In this document: in pieces, positions 1-5,282 of the stretch
Numbering within the stretch: the stretch's first letter is position 1
How the letters are laid out: the number at the start of each line of letters is the position of its first letter
Assembly (NCBI GenBank): GCA_002413185.1
Contig: DHWM01000052.1
Location: 1,912-10,604 of the forward strand
From: Actinobacteria bacterium UBA5182
GTDB taxonomy: Bacteria > Actinomycetota > UBA4738
Direction of reading: 5' to 3'
DNA: 8,693 nucleotides
Program-made: the position numbers and the translations under genes
The notes under the pieces: generated by a model
The model's input: only the letters and a program-made list of their open reading frames with translations
The model's database searches: none
What the model was told of the DNA's origin: nothing

Positions 1-6
1 TGGCGG

Positions 7-237
7 ATGCGGTCCACGGGGATACGCCGCCCATGGCTGGAGGCGGCCGCCTACGGCGTCCTCGCCGTCATGGTCGCCGCCAGCTCCATCCTGTACTGGC
101 GCCACCCACCGGTCCTGACCAGGGCCTCCCTGGTGCCGCGCCTGGCCCTGCTCGGAGCGGCCGTCGCCCTGGCCGGGGGCGTGTCGAAGGCATGGGCGGC
201 ATGGCAGGCGGATCGTCACCGCCGAGGGGTCGGTTGA
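7..237 (+). CDS. Small two-helix membrane protein, possibly 5'-truncated
   Basis: I do not recognise this 76-aa protein. It shows two hydrophobic stretches, about residues 13-31 (AAAYGVLAVMVAASSILYW) and 42-59, separated by a short polar loop, and a basic C-terminus (DRHRRGVG), so it is probably a small inner-membrane protein. The ATG at 7 is only six bases from the window edge and the frame stays open to base 1, so it may be the C-terminal part of a longer protein. Codon use, with G/C at most third positions, matches the real genes nearby. It lies 57 nt before the zinc-ribbon gene on the same strand. Confidence is moderate because of its size and the lack of family recognition. Confidence 0.5.
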   Translation: MRSTGIRRPWLEAAAYGVLAVMVAASSILYWRHPPVLTRASLVPRLALLGAAVALAGGVSKAWAAWQADRHRRGVG

Positions 238-262
238 TCCTGATTCACGCCGGCAGTACGCT
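234..262 (+). promoter_or_regulatory. Candidate promoter for the zinc-ribbon gene
   Basis: TTGATC (234-239) and TACGCT (257-262) are separated by 17 nt, a plausible sigma-70/SigA-type pair that would start transcription near 269 and leave a leader of about 25 nt. The -35 box overlaps the stop codon of the upstream small ORF. Such matches are common by chance, so this is tentative. Confidence 0.25.
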
Positions 263-282
263 CCGACCCGGCCGGCCCCAGC

Positions 283-288
283 GGAAGG
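283..288 (+). promoter_or_regulatory. Shine-Dalgarno that decides the zinc-ribbon start
   Basis: GGAAGG lies directly against ATG 289, which is too close for initiation there, but 6 nt from GTG 295. It therefore favours the GTG start. Confidence 0.5.
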
Positions 289-294
289 ATGCCA

Positions 295-1002
295 GTGAAG
301 AAGTGCCCATACTGCGCGGAGGAGATCCAGGATGCCGCCGTGGTCTGCCGCTATTGCGGGAGCCCGCTCTCGGAACCGCCCTCGACCGCCGCCCCCTCTG
401 CCGTCGAGCCGCCTGCTCAGGCCGACCCGAGTCCACGGACCGCTCCGGACTCCGGCGCTCTCGTCGCGCCGAGTCCTACCTCCTCACCCGGATCGACCGA
501 GGCCGTGCAGTTCGCCTACACGGGACAGCGGTTCCTCCTCGGCTACGCGGGCGATTCCTACGGGATCTACGACCGAAGCTCTCCCGGGCAGCCGGTCCAG
601 AGGTTCCCCCGCACCGCGGACGGCTGGCGCGACGCCTGGCACGTCTATTCGTCGTGGGAGCCCGCCAACCAGCCGGTATCCGGCCCCACCACGACCCAGG
701 GCTACGGGTACGGCGGCGGGGCCGGCTATGCGACACCCTACAGAGGGAGGCGGACGAACGGCCTCGCCATCGCCTCACTGGTCCTGGGCATCCTGTGGCT
801 CTACTGGATCGGTTCGATCCTCGCGTTGATCTTCGGGCTGATCGCCCGCCGGGACATCAACAGGTCGAACGACACCCAGACGGGCGCGGGAATGGCGCTG
901 GCCGGCATCATCCTGGGGATCGTCGGCCTGGCCATCCTGGTCGCGGTGATCATCGTGGTGGCGGTGTCGAGCTCCACGTCGTCGAGCGGGTTCACCCCCT
1001 GA
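295..1002 (+). CDS. Zinc-ribbon and DUF4190 domain membrane protein
   Basis: A 235-aa protein of unknown role, probably anchored in the cytoplasmic membrane. The N-terminus carries a CxxC-x10-CxxC zinc ribbon (Cys4, 7, 18, 21 from the GTG start). A Pro/Ser/Ala-rich linker follows (about 26-68). Next is a compact module around 71-122 with YTGQRFLLGYAGDSYGIYDR and RFPRTADGW, which I recall in actinobacterial proteins of this build. A Gly/Tyr-rich spacer then leads to a DUF4190 domain with two membrane helices (about 155-182 and 200-225). I chose GTG 295 over ATG 289 for two reasons. GGAAGG (283-288) abuts the ATG with no spacing but sits 6 nt from the GTG. The resulting start, MKKCPYCAEEI, is also the usual beginning of this family. 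The domain calls are secure; a stress or envelope-sensing role is only a guess. Confidence 0.88.
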   Translation: MKKCPYCAEEIQDAAVVCRYCGSPLSEPPSTAAPSAVEPPAQADPSPRTAPDSGALVAPSPTSSPGSTEAVQFAYTGQRFLLGYAGDSYGIYDRSSPGQPVQRFPRTADGWRDAWHVYSSWEPANQPVSGPTTTQGYGYGGGAGYATPYRGRRTNGLAIASLVLGILWLYWIGSILALIFGLIARRDINRSNDTQTGAGMALAGIILGIVGLAILVAVIIVVAVSSSTSSSGFTP

Positions 1003-2413
1003 TTTCCCGGGGCGGACCGCGCACGAAGCCCCCCAGCGCCCCGCCCAGAACCCCCCACCCCAGGGCCAGGAGCGCCCCGGTCATCACGCTCGGCCCGAGG
1101 CTGAGCGTGACGACGCCGGCTGAAGACGCACTCCGGCCCACGGCCTCAGCGACCGTCAGGACCACCTCGGACACCCAAAGAGCCAGCAGCGACCACAGCG
1201 CAAACCCGACGCCAGCGGCGCCGCCCGCCTTCCCCGTCGCCAGGCGGGTCGAAAACGGGCCTCCCCGCGCCGCCCTCATCCCGCCGAGCATCGCGGCGGC
1301 CAGCGGCACCAGGAGGAACAGCAGATACGGCACCGACGGCCTGGAGGAGATGAAGGGATGGGGCGAACCCTTCGACGCACCCAGGCCGAATAACCGGAGG
1401 ACCCCCGTTCCCCGAGGGAACCCGGAGTACGACACCACGCAGCCCGAGACGGTGCCGAGCGACAGGCGCACGCAGGCTCCCATGGCGGCCGCGGCCACCC
1501 ATATCGCCATGTTCGGGAGGGCCAGGACGTTCAGGCCCACCAGCACGCCACCTCGGGCCGGTCCCCGCCGGAAGGCACCCCGGAAGTACGACGCCGTAGC
1601 GTGAGGCTGCACGGCCGCCAGCACCAGCAGGCCGGCGACCGAGAGCACCAGCGCCAGAACGAGCATCCACCCTCCCCCGACCACGAGAGCATGGACGAAC
1701 GACGGAACCGTGCTCCGCCGGGTCGGTTCGGCGTTCGATTCACCGGTCACCGTGGCGGGCGACGGACGGTCGCGTGGCGGCGAGGGGCGCGGCACGCGCC
1801 GGGTATCCGCCGACCCAAATCCGCCCACCGCGCCGAAGATCACGCCCAGGGCGAGCGGCCACAGCACTGCAGCGACGAACGAGGGATGGACCGAAACTGC
1901 CCGACCCGCAACGCCCAGAACGCTCGTGGCCGGCAGGAGCTTAACGGCAGTCAGCCTGGTCCCGAACGCCGCGGCAAGGCAGACCAACGCGTAGGGGACG
2001 GCGATCTTCGCGCCGTGCGCGGCTCGCTCTGCCCCGCCGCCGCCCCCCGCGCTTGCCACGTCCCGGCCTCCCCGGTACAGCAGCAGCGCGACCAGCGCCG
2101 TCCCCAGCATCGGAGCGAGCGCCACCGTGACCGAGGCACCCACCGGAGATGCCGCCGCCTTGGCTTTCACTCCAGCGGGGCCCCCCGCCGAGGTGAACAC
2201 CGCGCCCACGTGGTGGAACCAGAAGAACAGGATGCCCCCCGACTTCGCCACGGCGACCTTCGAGGCCGTCCGCCGCCCGACGAGATAGACGCCGAAGACG
2301 ATCGCCTCGGCCAGCGCTCCGGCCCCCACCGCCGCCACCATGGCTCGGCCCACCGCGGTCGTCCACCCCACGCCGAACCGCCGCCACCGGCCTACCGGGC
2401 GTCCCGTCGCCAC
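992..2413 (-). CDS. DUF6350 / PerM-like polytopic membrane protein
   Basis: A 473-aa integral membrane protein with about ten hydrophobic helices: near 20-46, 58-76, 93-113, 134-153, 177-199, 237-268, 289-320, 361-379, 398-426 and 434-464. A disordered Pro/Arg/Ser-rich loop occupies about 200-235. Its position just after sucC-sucD, and the LALPNMAIWVAAAAMG segment (297-312) followed by a glycine/serine-rich turn, match the actinobacterial DUF6350 family. Mycobacterium tuberculosis PerM (Rv0955), linked to cell division and persistence, belongs to that family and sits in the same place. Function here is by homology only. The start is GTG, 2 nt after the stop of the 65-aa ORF; Met25 is an alternative. 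The 3' end overlaps the convergent zinc-ribbon gene by 11 nt. The purN-purH genes that often follow are absent. Confidence 0.85.
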   Translation of the reverse strand: MATGRPVGRWRRFGVGWTTAVGRAMVAAVGAGALAEAIVFGVYLVGRRTASKVAVAKSGGILFFWFHHVGAVFTSAGGPAGVKAKAAASPVGASVTVALAPMLGTALVALLLYRGGRDVASAGGGGGAERAAHGAKIAVPYALVCLAAAFGTRLTAVKLLPATSVLGVAGRAVSVHPSFVAAVLWPLALGVIFGAVGGFGSADTRRVPRPSPPRDRPSPATVTGESNAEPTRRSTVPSFVHALVVGGGWMLVLALVLSVAGLLVLAAVQPHATASYFRGAFRRGPARGGVLVGLNVLALPNMAIWVAAAAMGACVRLSLGTVSGCVVSYSGFPRGTGVLRLFGLGASKGSPHPFISSRPSVPYLLFLLVPLAAAMLGGMRAARGGPFSTRLATGKAGGAAGVGFALWSLLALWVSEVVLTVAEAVGRSASSAGVVTLSLGPSVMTGALLALGWGVLGGALGGFVRGPPREIRG

Positions 2414-2415
2414 GG

Positions 2416-2613
2416 CTACCTGATCAGGACGAACAGCCGGGCCGACGCGCGGTCGGGCCCGCTCTCCCCGGTGAGGACCACGGCCGTGACCGGGCCCAGG
2501 TTGGGCGCGGTGTCCCTGTCGAACCGGGCCTGTTCCTCGGAAGGAAGGGCGTCGCGGACGGTGCGAGCCACCGCGACGACGTCGACGAACAGCATGTCCG
2601 GCGTCGCGTCCAT
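2416..2613 (-). CDS. Hypothetical 65-aa protein between sucD and DUF6350 gene
   Basis: This small ORF starts at ATG 2613, 5 nt after the sucD stop, and ends at TAG 2 nt before the GTG of the DUF6350 gene, so it fits exactly into the operon. A GAGGGG ribosome-binding sequence inside the end of sucD lies 9 nt before the ATG. The protein begins MDATPDMLFVDVVAVARTVR, is soluble and moderately acidic, and ends in a hydrophobic ARLFVLIR strand. No domain, signal peptide or membrane helix is visible. Without this ORF there would be an unusual 200-nt gap in an otherwise gapless operon, which is the main argument that it is real. I do not recognise the family and propose no function. Confidence 0.7.
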   Translation of the reverse strand: MDATPDMLFVDVVAVARTVRDALPSEEQARFDRDTAPNLGPVTAVVLTGESGPDRASARLFVLIR

Positions 2614-2618
2614 GTGGG

Positions 2619-3491
2619 TCAGCCCCTCAGCGTCTCCCGCATGAGCTCCGCCACCTCGGCGGGGTTGCGCCCGACCCGGACCCCGGCCTCCTCGAACGCG
2701 TCGGCCTTGGCCTGCGCCGTACCGGAGGATCCTGTGATGATCGCCCCGGCGTGGCCCATCCGCTTGCCGGGCGGGGCGCTGAACCCGGCCACGTACGCCA
2801 CCACGGGCTTCGACACGTGATCGCGGATGAACGCGGCGGCGCGCTCCTCGTCGCTTCCGCCGATCTCCCCGATCACCACCACCGCTTCTGTCTGGGGGTC
2901 GGCTTCGAACCGCTCCAACGCCTCCACGAACCCGATCCCGTGCACCGGATCCCCACCCATCCCGACGCACGTGGATTGCCCGATCCCCCGCTGGGTGAGC
3001 TCGTTGACGATCTGATACGTCAGGGTACCGGACCGTGAGATCAACCCCACGGCGCCCGGCGAGCAGATCTCTCCCGGGATGATGCCGACGTTCGCCTTCC
3101 CCGGAGAGATCAGGCCCGGGCAGTTCGGGCCAACCAGCGTCGTGCCCGATCCATGGAGGTAGGCCACGGCGACGGCCATGTCCTTCACAGGGATGTTCTC
3201 CGTGATGCACACGACCAGCCCGAGGCCCGCGTCGGCCGCCTCGTAGATCGCGTCGGCGGCGAACCTCGCGGGAACGAAGATCAGGCCGGCGTTGGCACCG
3301 GTCGCCCCGGCCGCCTCCTCCACCGTGTCGAACACCGGGATCCCTTCGACGTCCTGGCCGGACTTGCCCGGCGTGACCCCGGCCACGACGTTGGTCCCGT
3401 AGGCGCGGTTCCGAAGCGTGTGGAACGTGCCCTCCCGGCCCGTGATGCCCTGCACCACCAGGCGGGTGTCGCCGCCGATCAGGATGGCCAC
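2619..3491 (-). CDS. sucD: Succinyl-CoA synthetase (ADP/GDP-forming), alpha subunit
   Basis: This is the 290-aa alpha subunit of cytosolic succinyl-CoA synthetase (succinyl-CoA + NDP + Pi = succinate + NTP + CoA), the TCA-cycle step of substrate-level phosphorylation, working as a complex with SucC. The CoA-binding Rossmann domain shows QGITGREGTFH (14-24), VTPGKSGQ (39-46) and GPNCPG (121-126). The ligase domain has ISRSGTLTYQ (151-160), EIGGSDEE (209-216) and GKRMGHAGAI (242-251), in which His247 is the expected phosphohistidine. Length is normal for the family. The residue after SRSGTLTY is Gln where E. coli has Glu, which is probably tolerated. The start is GTG, 4 nt after the sucC stop, with a GAGAGGGGG ribosome-binding stretch within the end of sucC, so the two subunits should be translated in step. 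Confidence 0.97.
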   Translation of the reverse strand: MAILIGGDTRLVVQGITGREGTFHTLRNRAYGTNVVAGVTPGKSGQDVEGIPVFDTVEEAAGATGANAGLIFVPARFAADAIYEAADAGLGLVVCITENIPVKDMAVAVAYLHGSGTTLVGPNCPGLISPGKANVGIIPGEICSPGAVGLISRSGTLTYQIVNELTQRGIGQSTCVGMGGDPVHGIGFVEALERFEADPQTEAVVVIGEIGGSDEERAAAFIRDHVSKPVVAYVAGFSAPPGKRMGHAGAIITGSSGTAQAKADAFEEAGVRVGRNPAEVAELMRETLRG

Positions 3492-3495
3492 CCCT

Positions 3496-4644
3496 TCAGG
3501 CCCCCTCTCCCGCGTTGGCCAGCTCGACGGCCTTCGCCGCGGCCTCCAGCATGGTGGCGGCGGGAACGAGGGTCGGATGAGCCGCTCGCTCCAGGATCTC
3601 CCGGCCCTCCTCGGCGTTGGTCCCGTCCAGCCGAACCACGATCTTCACCTTCGGGTCGACCCGCTTCAGGGCTTCCAGGATCCCCTGGGCCACCAGCTCT
3701 CCGCGGGTGATCCCGCCGAAGATGTTGACCAGCACGCTTCGAACCTGCGGGTCGGACAGCACGACTTCCAGGGACGTGGCCATGCTGTCGGCGCTGGCCC
3801 CGCCGCCCACGTCCAGGAAGTTGGCCGGCTTGCCGCCGGCCTGCGACACCACGTCCAGCGTCGACATGACCAGCCCGGCCCCGTTCCCGATGATCCCCAC
3901 CTCGCCGTCGAGCTTGACGTACTGCAGGCCCTGTTCGTTCGCCCTGGCCTGGGTGGGATCGACGGGGAACTCCGAACGAAGCGCGGCCAGCTCGGGGTGG
4001 CGGTACAGCGCGTTGTCGTCGATGGTGACCTTCGCGTCGAGCGGGATCACCGTACCGTCCGTCAGCAGTGCCAGCGGGTTCACCTCGACCAGCGTGGCGT
4101 CCTCCGCGGTGAGGACCTCGTACAGCTTCGGCAACAGGCCCGCTGCGCCTGCCTTCGCGTCCGCGGGGAGATGACCGGCGAGATACCGAACCGCGTAGCC
4201 CTTCATCCCGATCACCGGGTGGACGTTCGCCCGGCGGATGGCCTCCGGGCTGGTTCGCGAGATCTCCTCGATGTCCACACCGCCCTCGTTCGACACCATG
4301 GCCAGATAGGTTCCAGCCGAACGGTCGAGCGTGATGGCGCAGTAGAACTCCCCCCTGATGTCCACGAGCTTCTCCACCAGCACGCGTGTCACCGGAGTCC
4401 CGTTGAAGCCCTGGTGGAGGAGGCGCTCCGCGGCGTCGAAGGCCTCCTGCGGCTCCTTCGTCAGCACGATCCCGCCGCCCTTGCCCCGCCCCCCTGTCTG
4501 GACCTGGACCTTGACCGCCACCCGACCACCCATGCGCTCCGCAGCCCGACGAGCTTCCTCCGGAGTACGGGCCACGGCTGACTCGGCCAGCGCGATGCCG
4601 TGCTTGGCGAACAGCTCCTTGCCCTGGTGCTCGTACAGGTCCAC
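3496..4644 (-). CDS. sucC: Succinyl-CoA synthetase, beta subunit
   Basis: This 382-aa protein is the nucleotide- and substrate-binding beta subunit that pairs with SucD. It begins in canonical fashion, MDLYEHQGKELFAKHGI. It shows the ATP-grasp loop KVQVQTGGRGKGGGI (45-59), LVEVNPLALL (about 204-213) and the downstream DAK, which help bind Mg-nucleotide. The C-terminal CoA-ligase domain carries GIIGNGAGLVMSTLD, NFLDVGGGAS and LVNIFGGITRGE, the last next to the power helix facing the phosphohistidine of SucD. Whether it prefers ATP or GTP cannot be read from these motifs with certainty. The start is GTG at 4644, 6 nt after the stop of the cobalamin-binding gene, and the stop is 4 nt before sucD, so all three genes form one transcription unit. 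The length is slightly below the usual 385-395 aa but nothing is missing. Confidence 0.97.
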   Translation of the reverse strand: MDLYEHQGKELFAKHGIALAESAVARTPEEARRAAERMGGRVAVKVQVQTGGRGKGGGIVLTKEPQEAFDAAERLLHQGFNGTPVTRVLVEKLVDIRGEFYCAITLDRSAGTYLAMVSNEGGVDIEEISRTSPEAIRRANVHPVIGMKGYAVRYLAGHLPADAKAGAAGLLPKLYEVLTAEDATLVEVNPLALLTDGTVIPLDAKVTIDDNALYRHPELAALRSEFPVDPTQARANEQGLQYVKLDGEVGIIGNGAGLVMSTLDVVSQAGGKPANFLDVGGGASADSMATSLEVVLSDPQVRSVLVNIFGGITRGELVAQGILEALKRVDPKVKIVVRLDGTNAEEGREILERAAHPTLVPAATMLEAAAKAVELANAGEGA

Positions 4645-4650
4645 CCGCGC

Positions 4651-5061
4651 CTAGCTCGCCTTCTTGGAGTCGGCCAGCCGGCCTCTCAGCCACTCGATGA
4701 TGGCCGTGGTGGGCGTGCCCGGCGTGAAGATCTGTTCGATGCCGCGCTCCTTGAGCACCGGGATGTCCTCGCGGGGAATGATCCCCCCGCCGAAGATCAG
4801 GACGTCACCGGCCCCCTGCCCCTTGAGCAGCTCGGCCACCCGAGGGAACAGCGTCATGTGAGCCCCGGAGTGGCACGAAAGTCCGACCGCGTCGGCGTCC
4901 TCCTGGATGACGGTCTCCGCGATCTGCTCGGGCGTTTGATGCAGGCCCGTGTAGATGACCTCGTAGCCCGCGTCGCGAAGGGCTCGGGCCACGATCTTCG
5001 CGCCCCGGTCGTGCCCGTCCAGCCCGGGCTTGGCCACCACGATGCGATAGGTCTCCGGCAT
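4651..5061 (-). CDS. Cobalamin-binding small subunit of an acyl-CoA mutase (IcmB/MCM type)
   Basis: A stand-alone 136-aa B12-binding domain like the small subunit of isobutyryl-CoA mutase (IcmB) and of two-subunit methylmalonyl-CoA mutases. It shows the adenosylcobalamin motif DGHDRG (15-20, with His17 the expected cobalt ligand), the Ser62 loop GLSCHSGAHMTL and the glycine turn FGGGIIP (90-96). The opening KPGLDGHDRGAKIVARALRD is nearly textbook. On its own it is not an enzyme: it needs a large TIM-barrel subunit, not in this window, to interconvert acyl-CoA isomers. As first gene of the operon with sucCD, a methylmalonyl-CoA to succinyl-CoA role is the natural reading, but isobutyryl-CoA mutase cannot be excluded. 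The loop reads SCHSGAH where the homologues I recall have SILSGAH or SVLSGAH. The start is ATG 5061; no good ribosome-binding site is visible, which agrees with leaderless translation. Confidence 0.92.
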   Translation of the reverse strand: MPETYRIVVAKPGLDGHDRGAKIVARALRDAGYEVIYTGLHQTPEQIAETVIQEDADAVGLSCHSGAHMTLFPRVAELLKGQGAGDVLIFGGGIIPREDIPVLKERGIEQIFTPGTPTTAIIEWLRGRLADSKKAS

Positions 5062-5069
5062 GTGCCCGG

Positions 5070-5100
5070 ACTATAGAGGAGCCTCTCCAGCGCTGACCAA
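5070..5100 (-). promoter_or_regulatory. Candidate leaderless promoter of the mutase-sucCD operon
   Basis: On the - strand a TATAGT -10 box (5070-5075) ends 8 nt before ATG 5061, and TTGGTC (5095-5100) lies 19 nt further upstream as a possible -35. Transcription would begin at or within a few bases of the ATG. No Shine-Dalgarno is present in the 8 nt between, which supports leaderless translation, common in Actinobacteria. Confidence 0.5.
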
Positions 5101-5109
5101 CGGCGCTGG
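5087..5109. promoter_or_regulatory. Inverted repeat, candidate operator over the -35 region
   Basis: CCAGCGC (5087-5093) and GCGCTGG (5103-5109) form a perfect 7-bp dyad with a 9-nt centre. The centre holds the proposed -35 box of the leftward operon, so a dimeric repressor bound here would block the promoter. No regulator gene is linked to it in this window. Confidence 0.4.
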
Positions 5110-5282
5110 GATATGGTAGAGGCGAGGCTCCAAGGTGGGACACTCCCGACGGGCCGTCTGACCGACCGTGGCGTTGGAGCAAACGGTGTGTCCGACCGCC
5201 TGGATGGACCTGCCATTCCCTGCCGCATGGTCCGGCTCGCACGACTTCCGATCTGTGATCGCTTGCGCCTGCCGGACGACCT
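5110..5282. other. Intergenic stretch between divergent units
   Basis: This stretch separates the leftward mutase-sucCD operon from the rightward hydrolase-propeller pair. I see no convincing promoter for the rightward genes, no terminator and no RNA gene. A short open frame runs through it from 5168 and continues into the signal-peptide region, but its first half looks like no protein I know. Confidence 0.3.

Noticed and set aside
33..1604. Long + strand open frame of 523 codons
   Set aside because: Its product is low-complexity Arg/Pro/Gly-rich with no domain, and it overlaps the zinc-ribbon gene in another frame and the PerM-like gene in antisense. Long shadow frames are expected in DNA this GC-rich.
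1601..2644. + strand open frame of 347 codons opposite the PerM-like gene
   Set aside because: It is an Arg/His-rich shadow, while the opposite strand encodes a clear polytopic membrane protein in a conserved operon position.
3418..4581. + strand open frame of 387 codons opposite sucC
   Set aside because: It is antisense to an unmistakable sucC, and the product is His/Arg/Gln-rich with no recognisable motif.
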